Shown here piece after piece: positions 15,897 to 23,804 of a stretch of DNA of 38,415 nucleotides. A program made the translations under genes and the position numbers. Position 1 is the first letter of the stretch, and the number at the start of each line of letters is the position of its first letter. Below the pieces are notes generated by a model, which did not search any database, was not told the origin of the DNA, and was given only the letters and a program-made list of their open reading frames with translations. The stretch covers positions 1-38,415 of the forward strand of contig NZ_JAAGLR010000750.1 of the NCBI RefSeq assembly GCF_010548245.1, given 5' to 3'. The stretch is from Streptomyces sp. SID11385. Its GTDB lineage: Bacteria > Actinomycetota > Actinomycetes > Streptomycetales > Streptomycetaceae.

Positions 15897-16229
15897 CAGC
15901 CCGGTGTCTCCTCAGTTCTCCGCGGGCCGGCGCCGCCCGGACCCTCCACGTGCGCACCCATGATCCCGCACGTTGCCCACTCCTCATGGTCGGCCATGCT
16001 GAACATCATGCGCCTATGCCGAAGACGTGTCACGGGCGTGGGCCGAGAACCCGGGTGCGGTGCGCGCCCCGGGACCGCGAATGGGCGTACCGCGCTGTCG
16101 GCGAACGCGCGGCGGCCATAACGTGACGAAAGACCCGCGGGCGGCCGGGAAGCCGGGCCCCGCCCCTCGTCCGCGCGCCCGCGCCGGTCCGCCCCCCGTG
16201 CCCGTCCACCAGAGCAGGGACACCGCCCC
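15897..16229. other. 333-bp divergent region between gylR and VOC gene
   Basis: Carries the gylR upstream region on the left, including the motif at 15982-16005, and the ribosome site of the VOC gene on the right (GAGCAGGGA, just before 16230). The middle is plain GC-rich sequence with no recognisable gene. Confidence 0.6.
15982..16005 (-). promoter_or_regulatory. Probable GylR site in the gylR promoter
   Basis: Read on the minus strand it shares TGTTC, an ATG block and CCGACC-ATGA with the site at 14861-14883 on the plus strand. It includes the imperfect palindrome CATGGTCGGCCATG (15985-15998). It lies about 90-110 bp upstream of the gylR start. Confidence 0.4.
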
Positions 16230-16703
16230 ATGCCGCAGGAAGACCACCCCACGCCGCGGGAACACTTCCCCGCCCCCGAGTCCGGGATGCTCCTCAGCTA
16301 CTTCCTCACCGTCGCCGACGTGCCCCGCTCGCGCGCCTTCTACACCGACGTCCTCGGCGGTGAACTGGTGCTCGCGGAGAACCCCTGCACCGTCCGCCTG
16401 GCCAACAGCTGGCTCATCATGAACCCCGGCGGCGGGCCCACCCCGGACAAGCCGGGCATCACCCTGCACCCGCCCGAGGACCCGTCCACCGCGACGTGCT
16501 TCCTCAACATCCGGGTGGCCGACATCCAGGCGGTCTACGAGGAATGGAGCGCGAAGGGCGCCACGTTCGTCACGCCCCCGATCGACCGCAAGGCGGAGAT
16601 CCGCTGCTATCTGCGGGACCCCGACGGCTACCTCATCGAACTCGGCCAGGCCACGGGAATGCTGCACGGCGTCTACGCCGACCCGCCCGCCGGAAAGGCC
16701 TGA
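16230..16703 (+). CDS. VOC-family (glyoxalase/dioxygenase-like) protein
   Basis: A 157-residue vicinal-oxygen-chelate fold protein with two beta-alpha-beta-beta-beta repeats: FLTVADVPRSRAFYTDVLGGELV near residue 25, and the second half around FLNIRVADIQAVYEEWSAKG, ending in the typical RDPDGYLIELGQ. The Glu of the last motif is a usual metal ligand. The family covers glyoxalases, dioxygenases and resistance proteins, and nothing here decides between them. A purine-rich GAGCAGGGA lies before the ATG. It is followed 144 bp on by metH on the same strand. Confidence 0.88.
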   Translation: MPQEDHPTPREHFPAPESGMLLSYFLTVADVPRSRAFYTDVLGGELVLAENPCTVRLANSWLIMNPGGGPTPDKPGITLHPPEDPSTATCFLNIRVADIQAVYEEWSAKGATFVTPPIDRKAEIRCYLRDPDGYLIELGQATGMLHGVYADPPAGKA

Positions 16704-16847
16704 TCCGGCCCCCGCGGCGGCGCCCGCGACCGTCCGCCACGTGGTACGGGCCGACGAGCGAGGCACCGCCCCGGTTACGCTGCCTTCGTGCGGTGCCCGC
16801 GAGGGCGCCGCAAAGCCGACAGCCGTCGCACCTCAGGGAGCAGACCC

Positions 16848-19800
16848 ATGGCCCACCCGTCCCTCCATGCCGCAGATCGCGTCACCGCCCTCCGCGAAGC
16901 CCTCGCCTCCCGCGTGGTCGTCGCCGACGGAGCGATGGGAACGATGCTCCAGGCGCAGAACCCCACGCTGGAGGACTTCCAGGACCTGGAGGGCTGCAAC
17001 GAGGTCCTCAACGCGACCCGCCCCGACATCGTCCGCTCGGTGCACGAGGCGTACTTCGACGTCGGCGTCGACTGCGTGGAGACGAACACCTTCGGCGCCA
17101 ACCACTCCGCCTTCGGCGAGTACGACATCGCCCACCGCATCCACGAGCTCTCCGAGGCCGGCGCCCGCCTCGCCCGCGAGACCGCCGACGCCTACACGGC
17201 CCGCGACGGCCGCACCCGCTGGGTGCTGGGCTCGATCGGCCCCGGTACGAAGCTGCCGACGCTCGGCCACCTCCCGTACGGCGTCCTGCGCGACGGGTTC
17301 CAGCAGAACGCCGAGGGTCTGCTCGCGGGCGGCGCCGACGCGCTCATCGTCGAGACGACGCAGGACCTCCTCCAGACCAAGGCGTCGGTGCTCGGCGCCC
17401 GCCGCGCGCTGGACGCGCTCGGCGTCCAGGTCCCGCTCATCGTCTCGCTCGCCTTCGAGACGACGGGCACGATGCTCCTCGGCTCCGAGATCGGCGCCGC
17501 GCTCACCGCGCTCGAACCGCTCGGCATCGACCTCATCGGCCTGAACTGCTCGACGGGCCCCGCCGAGATGAGCGAGCACCTGCGCTACCTCGCCAAGCAC
17601 TCCCGTATCCCGCTCACCTGCATGCCCAACGCGGGCCTGCCCGTCCTCACCAAGGACGGCGCGCACTTCCCGCTCACCGCCCCCGAGATGGCGGACTGGC
17701 AGGAGAACTTCGTCAACGACTACCACCTCTCGCTCGTCGGCGGCTGCTGCGGCTCCACGCCCGAGCACCTGCGCCAGGTCGTGGAGCGGGTACGCGGCAT
17801 GGCGCCGGGCAGCCGTGAGCCGCGCCCCGAGCCGGGCGCCGCCTCGCTCTACCAGACGGTCCCCTTCCGGCAGGACACCTCCTACCTCGCGATCGGCGAG
17901 CGCACCAACGCCAACGGTTCCAAGAAGTTCCGCGAGGCCATGCTGGAGGGCCGCTGGGACGACTGCGTCGAGATGGCACGCGACCAGATCCGCGAGGGCG
18001 CGCACATGCTCGACCTGTGCGTCGACTACGTCGGCCGCGACGGCGTCGCCGACATGCGCGAACTCGCCGGGCGCTTCGCCACCGCCTCCACGCTCCCGCT
18101 CGTCCTGGACTCGACCGAGGTGAACGTCCTGGAGGCCGGGCTCGAAATGCTCGGCGGCCGGGCCGTCATCAACTCCGTCAACTACGAGGACGGCGACGGC
18201 CCCGAGTCCCGCTTCGCGCGCGTCACCGCGCTCGCCCGCGAGCACGGCGCCGCGCTCATCGCGCTCACCATCGACGAGGAGGGCCAGGCCCGTACCGTCG
18301 AGACCAAGGTCGCCGTCGCCGAGCGCCTGATCGCCGACCTGACGGGCAACTGGGGCGTCCACGAGTCGGACATCCTCATCGACTGCCTCACCTTCACCAT
18401 CTGCACCGGGCAGGAGGAGTCCCGCAAGGACGGCATCGCGACGATCGAGGCGATCCGCGAGCTGAAGCGCCGTCACCCCGACGTGCAGACCACGCTCGGC
18501 CTCTCCAACATCTCCTTCGGTCTCAACCCGGCCGCGCGCATCCTGCTCAACTCCGTCTTCCTCGACGAGTGCGTCAAGGCCGGGCTCGACTCGGCGATCG
18601 TGCACGCGAGCAAGATCCTGCCCATCGCCCGGTTCAGCGAGGAGGAGGTCACCACCGCCCTGGACCTCGTGTACGACCGCCGCGCCGAGGGCTACGACCC
18701 GCTCCAGAAGCTCATGCGGCTCTTCGAGGGCGCGACGGCCAAGTCCCTCAAGGCCGGCAAGGCCGAGGAACTCGCCGCGCTGCCGCTCGACGAACGCCTC
18801 AAGCGCCGCATCATCGACGGCGAGCGCAACGGCCTCGAAGCCGACCTCGACGAGGCCCTGGAGACCCGTCCCGCGCTCGACATCGTCAACGCCACGCTGC
18901 TCGACGGCATGAAGGTCGTCGGCGAGCTGTTCGGCTCCGGGCAGATGCAGCTGCCCTTCGTGCTCCAGTCCGCCGAGGTCATGAAGACCGCGGTCGCGTA
19001 CCTGGAACCGCACATGGAGAAGTCCGACGCCGAGGGCAAGGGCACCATCGTGCTCGCCACCGTGCGCGGCGACGTCCACGACATCGGCAAGAACCTCGTG
19101 GACATCATCCTGTCCAACAACGGCTACAACGTCGTCAACCTCGGCATCAAGCAGCCCGTCTCCGCGATCCTGGAGGCCGCCGAGGAGCACCGCGCCGACG
19201 TCATCGGCATGTCCGGACTCCTCGTCAAGTCCACCGTGATCATGAAGGAGAACCTGGAGGAGCTGAACCAGCGCGGCATGGCGGCGGACTACCCCGTCAT
19301 CCTCGGCGGCGCGGCCCTCACCCGCGCCTACGTCGAGCAGGACCTCCACGAGATCTACCAGGGCGAGGTGCGCTACGCCCGCGACGCCTTCGAGGGCCTG
19401 CGCCTCATGGACGCCCTCATCGGCGTCAAGCGCGGGGTGCCCGGCGTGACGCTGCCCGAGCTGAAGCAGCGGCGGGTGCGGCCCACCGCGAGCGCCGTCG
19501 TCACGGAACTCGCCGAGGGCGAGGAGGAGGGCCAGGTCCGCTCCGACGTCGCGACCGACAACCCGGTGCCCGCGCCGCCGTTCTGGGGCAGCCGCGTCGT
19601 TAAGGGCATCCCGCTCAAGGACTACGCCTCCTGGCTCGACGAGGGCGCGCTCTTCAAGGGCCAGTGGGGCCTGAAGCAGAACCGCACGGGAGAGGGACCG
19701 GCGTACGAGGAACTCGCCGAGACCGAGGGCCGCCCGCGCCTGCGCGGCTGGCTCGACCACCTCCAGCGCGAGAACCTCCTCGAAGCCGCCGTCGTCTACG

Positions 19801-20360
19801 GCTACTTCCCCTGCGTCTCCAAGGGCGACGACCTCATCCTCCTCGGCGAGGACGGCTCCGAGCGCACCCGCTTCACCTTCCCGCGCCAGCGGCGCGGACG
19901 GCGGCTGTGCCTCGCGGACTTCTTCCGCCCCGAGGAGTCCGGCGAAACCGACGTCATCGGCCTCCAGGTCGTCACCGTCGGCTCCCGCATCGGCGAGGCC
20001 ACCGGCAAGCTCTTCGCCGCCGACGCCTACCGCGACTACCTCGAACTGCACGGTCTCTCCGTCCAGCTCGCCGAAGCCCTCGCCGAGTACTGGCACGCCC
20101 GCGTCCGCGCGGAACTCGGCTTCGGCGGCGAGGACCCCGCCGACGTCGAGGACATGTTCGCCCTCAAGTACCGCGGCGCCCGCTTCTCGCTCGGCTACGG
20201 CGCCTGCCCCGACCTGGAGGACCGCGCCAAGATCGCGGCGCTCCTGGAACCCGAGCGCATCGGTGTCCAGCTCAGCGAGGAGTTCCAGCTCCACCCCGAG
20301 CAGTCCACCGACGCCCTCGTCATCCACCACCCCGAGGCGAAGTACTTCAACGCCCGCTGA
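16848..20360 (+). CDS. metH: Cobalamin-dependent methionine synthase
   Basis: A 1170-residue enzyme that transfers a methyl group from methyltetrahydrofolate through cobalamin to homocysteine. Domains in order: homocysteine-binding barrel (1 to about 320) with zinc ligands Cys234, Cys300 and Cys301 (GLNCST, GGCCGS); pterin-binding domain (about 345-620; GERTNANGSKKF); cobalamin cap and binding domains (about 640-890) with Asp742-x-His744-x-x-Gly747, where His744 is the lower cobalt ligand; and the AdoMet reactivation domain (about 930-1170; ending HPEAKYFN). The ATG at 16848 has AGGGAG 8 nt upstream; the open frame from 16788 lacks a site. No cobalamin riboswitch is recognisable upstream. A hairpin follows at 20445. 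Confidence 0.97.
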   Translation: MAHPSLHAADRVTALREALASRVVVADGAMGTMLQAQNPTLEDFQDLEGCNEVLNATRPDIVRSVHEAYFDVGVDCVETNTFGANHSAFGEYDIAHRIHELSEAGARLARETADAYTARDGRTRWVLGSIGPGTKLPTLGHLPYGVLRDGFQQNAEGLLAGGADALIVETTQDLLQTKASVLGARRALDALGVQVPLIVSLAFETTGTMLLGSEIGAALTALEPLGIDLIGLNCSTGPAEMSEHLRYLAKHSRIPLTCMPNAGLPVLTKDGAHFPLTAPEMADWQENFVNDYHLSLVGGCCGSTPEHLRQVVERVRGMAPGSREPRPEPGAASLYQTVPFRQDTSYLAIGERTNANGSKKFREAMLEGRWDDCVEMARDQIREGAHMLDLCVDYVGRDGVADMRELAGRFATASTLPLVLDSTEVNVLEAGLEMLGGRAVINSVNYEDGDGPESRFARVTALAREHGAALIALTIDEEGQARTVETKVAVAERLIADLTGNWGVHESDILIDCLTFTICTGQEESRKDGIATIEAIRELKRRHPDVQTTLGLSNISFGLNPAARILLNSVFLDECVKAGLDSAIVHASKILPIARFSEEEVTTALDLVYDRRAEGYDPLQKLMRLFEGATAKSLKAGKAEELAALPLDERLKRRIIDGERNGLEADLDEALETRPALDIVNATLLDGMKVVGELFGSGQMQLPFVLQSAEVMKTAVAYLEPHMEKSDAEGKGTIVLATVRGDVHDIGKNLVDIILSNNGYNVVNLGIKQPVSAILEAAEEHRADVIGMSGLLVKSTVIMKENLEELNQRGMAADYPVILGGAALTRAYVEQDLHEIYQGEVRYARDAFEGLRLMDALIGVKRGVPGVTLPELKQRRVRPTASAVVTELAEGEEEGQVRSDVATDNPVPAPPFWGSRVVKGIPLKDYASWLDEGALFKGQWGLKQNRTGEGPAYEELAETEGRPRLRGWLDHLQRENLLEAAVVYGYFPCVSKGDDLILLGEDGSERTRFTFPRQRRGRRLCLADFFRPEESGETDVIGLQVVTVGSRIGEATGKLFAADAYRDYLELHGLSVQLAEALAEYWHARVRAELGFGGEDPADVEDMFALKYRGARFSLGYGACPDLEDRAKIAALLEPERIGVQLSEEFQLHPEQSTDALVIHHPEAKYFNAR

Positions 20361-20371
20361 GCAAAGAACCG

Positions 20372-20436
20372 GCCCCTCTGGGGGCCCCGGCCGGAGGCTG
20401 GGGGAGAGTGAGGAGCGGGGTCCGGGGCGGAGCCCC
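20372..20436. repeat. Dispersed palindromic repeat, copy 2 (inverted)
   Basis: Reverse complement of the element at 4289-4358 with only a few differences. It begins 12 bp after the metH stop and runs into the terminator hairpin at 20445. Confidence 0.8.
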
Positions 20437-20444
20437 GGAAACGG

Positions 20445-20469
20445 GGGGCGGGGGCTCAGCCCCCGCCCC
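20445..20469 (+). terminator. metH terminator hairpin
   Basis: A perfect 11-bp stem, GGGGCGGGGGC (20445-20455) with 20459-20469, and a 3-nt loop. Confidence 0.8.
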
Positions 20470-20503
20470 GGCCCGCCCAATGGCCCCGCCCTCCGCCCCG
20501 ACG

Positions 20504-20509
20504 TAGACT
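20504..20509 (+). promoter_or_regulatory. Candidate -10 box (TAGACT) of HAD gene
   Basis: TAGACT lies 38 nt before the ATG at 20548, after the metH terminator. This would give a leader of about 30 nt containing the GGAGG ribosome site. Confidence 0.4.
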
Positions 20510-20547
20510 GATCGGCCCTGCTGGCACCCCAGACGGAGGTTCGCCGG

Positions 20548-21243
20548 ATGACGAGCACCACCCCCACGTCGCCCCTCCTGACCGGCCCCACGGGCCGTCT
20601 CGCCGCCGTCCTGCTCGACATGGACGGCACGCTGCTCGACACCGAGGGCCTGTGGTGGGAGGCGGAGGTCGCGGTCTTCGCGCGCCTCGGTCACCGGCTC
20701 GACGAGTCCTGGCGCGGCGTCGTGGTGGGCGGCCCCATGACCCGCAGCGCCGGATACCTGATCGAGGCCACGGGCGCCGCCATCGCCCTGGAGGAGCTGA
20801 GCGGGCTGCTCAACGACGCCTTCGAGGAGCGCATCGCCCGCGATCTGCCGCTCATGCCGGGCGCGGCCCGGCTGCTCGCCGAGCTGCACGGCGCCCGCGT
20901 CCCCACCGCCCTCGTCTCCGCCTCGCACCGCCGCGTCATCGACCGCGCCCTGCCCGCGCTCGGCGCGCACCACTTCGCGCACACCGTCGCGGGCGACGAG
21001 GTGACCCGTACCAAGCCCCACCCCGAGCCGTACCTGCACGCGGCCCGCAGGCTCGGCGTGGACCCGGCCAGGTGCGTCGTGATCGAGGACACCGCGACCG
21101 GCGTCGCCTCCGCCGAGGCGGCCGGCTGCCAGGTCCTCGCCGTCCCCTCCGTGGCCCCCATCCCGGCGGCGGCGCGCCGCACGGTCGTGCCGTCACTCGA
21201 CTCCGTGGATCTGACGTTCCTGCGCGGGTTGTGCGGGAACTGA
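20548..21243 (+). CDS. HAD-family phosphatase
   Basis: A 231-residue haloacid dehalogenase-superfamily hydrolase. The nucleophile motif is Asp24-Met-Asp26-Gly-Thr (LLDMDGTLLDTEG). Motif II is LVSASHRRV, motif III Lys is in RTKPHPEPYL, and motif IV is VIEDTATGV. An alpha-helical cap sits between motifs I and II, as in beta-phosphoglucomutase and phosphoglycolate phosphatase relatives. The substrate is not determinable. It follows metH by 187 bp across a repeat and a terminator and has its own candidate promoter, so co-transcription with metH is unlikely. Confidence 0.92.
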   Translation: MTSTTPTSPLLTGPTGRLAAVLLDMDGTLLDTEGLWWEAEVAVFARLGHRLDESWRGVVVGGPMTRSAGYLIEATGAAIALEELSGLLNDAFEERIARDLPLMPGAARLLAELHGARVPTALVSASHRRVIDRALPALGAHHFAHTVAGDEVTRTKPHPEPYLHAARRLGVDPARCVVIEDTATGVASAEAAGCQVLAVPSVAPIPAAARRTVVPSLDSVDLTFLRGLCGN

Positions 21244-21270
21244 GGTGAGCGGGCGCCCACATGGCAGACG

Positions 21271-21310
21271 GCCGGACCGATATCCGGACAGCCGGACCGT
21301 ATACGGGACG
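21271..21310. repeat. Two adjacent 20-bp repeats with palindromic cores
   Basis: GCCGGACCGATATCCGGACA (21271-21290) is followed directly by GCCGGACCGTATACGGGACG (21291-21310). The second holds the perfect palindrome CCGTATACGG. A further GCCGGACGCCGGA follows at 21316-21328 and CCGGTATCCGG at 21433-21443. This looks like a cluster of protein-binding sites. Confidence 0.65.
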
Positions 21311-21519
21311 TGACTGCCGGACGCCGGAAAGCAGCCGTCGCCCACAGGGGGCCGCTTGTCCCATTCGCACGTCATGCGGTGAGCTTTCTCACCCCGGGCT
21401 CCCGTCGACAGTGACCACGCTCTGTGCATCCGTCCGGTATCCGGTACGCGGGGCGGTGTCTTTGTGTCCGCATTTGGTGATCCTTCGGTGAAACCTCACC
21501 CGGCCGATGCTCCGTACCG

Positions 21520-21525
21520 TTGACA
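21520..21525 (+). promoter_or_regulatory. Candidate -35 box (TTGACA) of binding protein 1
   Basis: A consensus TTGACA, but the hexamer at the right spacing (TTCTCC) is a poor -10 box. The promoter assignment is tentative. Confidence 0.3.
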
Positions 21526-21705
21526 GCCTGTTTCCCTGCGTGTTCTCCTCGCGCGCCGTCCGCGCCCGACCGCCCGTCAAAGGCCGGTGCGGGGAGCATT
21601 AATCTCGACGCGGGACACGACGGTGTTACTTCTCGCACAAACCCGGCGGGGCCGCGCACATCCTTGCGCCTGGCCCGGGACCGACAGCTCTGGAGACATA
21701 CGCGC

Positions 21706-23310
21706 ATGAACCGCAAGACTTGGGCGCTGCCCGTCGCCATCGGCGTGCTCGCCCCCGTGCTCGCCGGCTGCGGCGGCTCGGACAGTGGCGACGGCGGTGG
21801 CAAGCCCATCGTGGTCGGCACCACCGACGCGTACGAGAAGAGCGCGGACGTGCCCGCGCCGCTCGACCCGGCGTACGCCTACGACAGCTCCCTGTGGAAC
21901 GTGCTGCGCCAGACGATCCAGTCGCTCGTCCGTATCCCCAAGGGCGGCGGCCAGCCGCAGCCCGACGCGGCCAAGTCCTGCAAGTGGGTCGGCTCCGGCG
22001 GCACCGTCTACACCTGCGAGATGCGCGACGGGCTCCAGTTCCCCGACGGCACCGACATCACGTCGAAGGACGTGAAGTACTCGATCCAGCGCGTCATCGA
22101 CATCAAGGACCCCAACGGTGCCGTGGGTCTGCTCTCCGGCATCAAGACGATGGACACGCCGGACGAGAAGCACATCACCTTCCACCTCAGCAGCCCGGAC
22201 GCGACGCTGCCGTACAAGCTCGCCACGCCCGTCGCGGGCATCGTGCAGAAGAAGTTCTACCCGCCGAAGTCGCTGCGCAAGGGCTACGTCCTCGACGGCT
22301 CGGGTCCCTACACGCTCCAGGCCGAGACCGACAGCAAGGCCATGACGCGGGTGAAGTTCACCAAGAACCCGAAGTACAAGGGCTCGCTGACGGTGAAGAA
22401 CAACCGCGTCGACCTCGTCTCCTACGCGGGCGCCCCCGCGCTCGGGGACGCCCTGGAGGCCGGGAAGATCGACGTCATGACGGGGAAGTTCGACCCCGCC
22501 CAGGTCGAGTCGCTGCTCGACAACCCGCCCGAGCACATCCAGTTCATGGAGATGTCGGGTCTGGAGACGCACTACATCATCTTCGACACGAACAACCCGG
22601 CCACGTCCAAGCCGGTCCGGCAGGCCGTGGCCCAGCTCGTCGACCGCGGCGAGATAGCCAGCAAGGTGTACTCGCCCACCGCCGAGCCGCTCTACTCGCT
22701 CGTCCCGGCGGCCATCGCGGGGCACACCAACTCCTTCTTCAACCGCTACGGCAACCCGGACGTCGCGAAGGCGAAGTCCATCCTGGAGAAGGCCGGGATC
22801 ACCACCCCGGTCAAGTTCGACATGTACTACTCCAAGGAGCACTACGGGCCCGCCAAGGAGAAGGAGTACAAGCTCATCCAGAAGCAGCTCAACAGCACCG
22901 GGCTCTTCGACGTGACGCTCAAGGACGTCGCCGACTGGACGAAGTACCGCAAGCAGGGGATGGACGGCAAGTACCCCGCCTACACGATGGCGTGGGCGCC
23001 CGACTTCCCCGACGCGGACAACTACATCGCCCCGTTCCTCGACGCGGACAACTTCCTCAACTCGCCGTACAACAGCAAGGACATCCGCAAGAACCTGATC
23101 CCCGCCGAGCGGCGCGGCTCGGACCGCGGCGAGGCCGCCCCGGACCTGGAGAAGATCCAGGACATCGTCGCCGAGGACGTGCCCGTCGTCCCGATGTGGC
23201 AGGGCAAGCAGTACATCGGCGCCCGCGACGACATCACCGGCGTCGAGTGGTCGCTCAGCACCTCCACCGACCTTCAGCTCTGGGAGCTGGCCCGCGGCGT
23301 GGGCGACTGA
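21706..23310 (+). CDS. ABC transporter solute-binding lipoprotein 1 (SBP family 5)
   Basis: A 534-residue extracellular peptide/nickel-type binding protein (SBP_bac_5). The signal peptide MNRKTWALPVAIGVLAPVLAG is followed by Cys22, and the lipobox is LAGC. Family features are the strand after the signal (PIVVGTTDAYEK), LDPAYAYDSSLWNVLRQTIQSL, YTCEMRDGLQFPDGTDITSKDVKYSIQRV (the conserved 'FHDG...A.DV.yS..R' region), and WAPDFPDADNYIAPF. The ATG at 21706 has GGAG 10 nt upstream. No permease or ATPase gene is adjacent, so it is an orphan. It is closely similar along its whole length to the next gene, and the leader is shared too, so the pair is a duplication. Confidence 0.92.
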   Translation: MNRKTWALPVAIGVLAPVLAGCGGSDSGDGGGKPIVVGTTDAYEKSADVPAPLDPAYAYDSSLWNVLRQTIQSLVRIPKGGGQPQPDAAKSCKWVGSGGTVYTCEMRDGLQFPDGTDITSKDVKYSIQRVIDIKDPNGAVGLLSGIKTMDTPDEKHITFHLSSPDATLPYKLATPVAGIVQKKFYPPKSLRKGYVLDGSGPYTLQAETDSKAMTRVKFTKNPKYKGSLTVKNNRVDLVSYAGAPALGDALEAGKIDVMTGKFDPAQVESLLDNPPEHIQFMEMSGLETHYIIFDTNNPATSKPVRQAVAQLVDRGEIASKVYSPTAEPLYSLVPAAIAGHTNSFFNRYGNPDVAKAKSILEKAGITTPVKFDMYYSKEHYGPAKEKEYKLIQKQLNSTGLFDVTLKDVADWTKYRKQGMDGKYPAYTMAWAPDFPDADNYIAPFLDADNFLNSPYNSKDIRKNLIPAERRGSDRGEAAPDLEKIQDIVAEDVPVVPMWQGKQYIGARDDITGVEWSLSTSTDLQLWELARGVGD

Positions 23311-23804
23311 CCGCTTGACCGGCAGACCGGCGCGGGCGTCCGACCAGGTCGCCCAACTGCCCCGCAGGGCCCGCCGGATGGCTGTACCGGGGGGTAACTC
23401 CCCGTCCACTGTGCGGACTTCACACCCCACTTCGCTGTGACCTTTGTCACTGCCCCCGCTGTCGACAACGGGCGGCGCCTGTGCAGGCGCCGCCCGTTCG
23501 GCATGTCCTGGGGCGCCCATGTGTCCCGGTTCATCGACAGGTGCGCGAAAATCTTCCCCCGGCACGCCGGTCACTCCCGGCGACCCCGGCTGCGCTGCGT
23601 GATCACCCGCCGCACCCTCTTCCCGGAGCCCTCGCCGAGCGCGCACTAGTGTCGTCGCGAGCACCACGGCGTTACCCCTTCCGCAGCTCCTGGCGCTACC
23701 TCCCGCACGCCCGCACGCCCGGCATGTTCCGGTGCTCCCGCATGCCCGTACGTCGCGCACGTCCGCCGGAGACCAGGGGCCGACAGCTCTGGAGAACGAC
23801 CAGC
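23311..23804. other. 494-bp gap between the duplicated binding protein genes
   Basis: Holds the terminator at 23467-23498, a possible -10 box TAGTGT at 23647-23652, an ACGGCGTTAC element near 23665-23674, and the conserved leader CCGACAGCTCTGGAGA at 23780-23795. No short gene was recognised. It appears to be an independent promoter for the second copy. Confidence 0.6.
23467..23498 (+). terminator. Terminator after binding protein 1
   Basis: A perfect 15-bp stem (23467-23481 with 23484-23498) and a 2-nt loop. It lies about 155 nt after the stop and before the second gene. Confidence 0.85.

Larger units (their letters stand above)
21244..21705. other. 462-bp regulatory gap before first binding protein
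   Basis: Contains the two 20-bp tandem repeats at 21271-21310, a TTGACA -35-like box at 21520-21525, an ACGGTGTTAC element near 21619-21630 that recurs before the second binding protein gene, and the leader CCGACAGCTCTGGAGA. No convincing short gene was found. The length and AT-richer patches point to a heavily regulated promoter. Confidence 0.6.

Noticed and set aside
16704-16847. Possible cobalamin or SAH riboswitch before metH
   Set aside because: The 144-bp gap lacks the conserved core blocks of either class that I could recognise. A covariance-model search would be decisive.
16833-20642. Very long minus-strand open frame (1269 codons) opposite metH
   Set aside because: It is antisense to a full-length MetH with all catalytic residues. 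Long antisense frames are expected in GC-rich coding DNA, and the translation shows no family resemblance.
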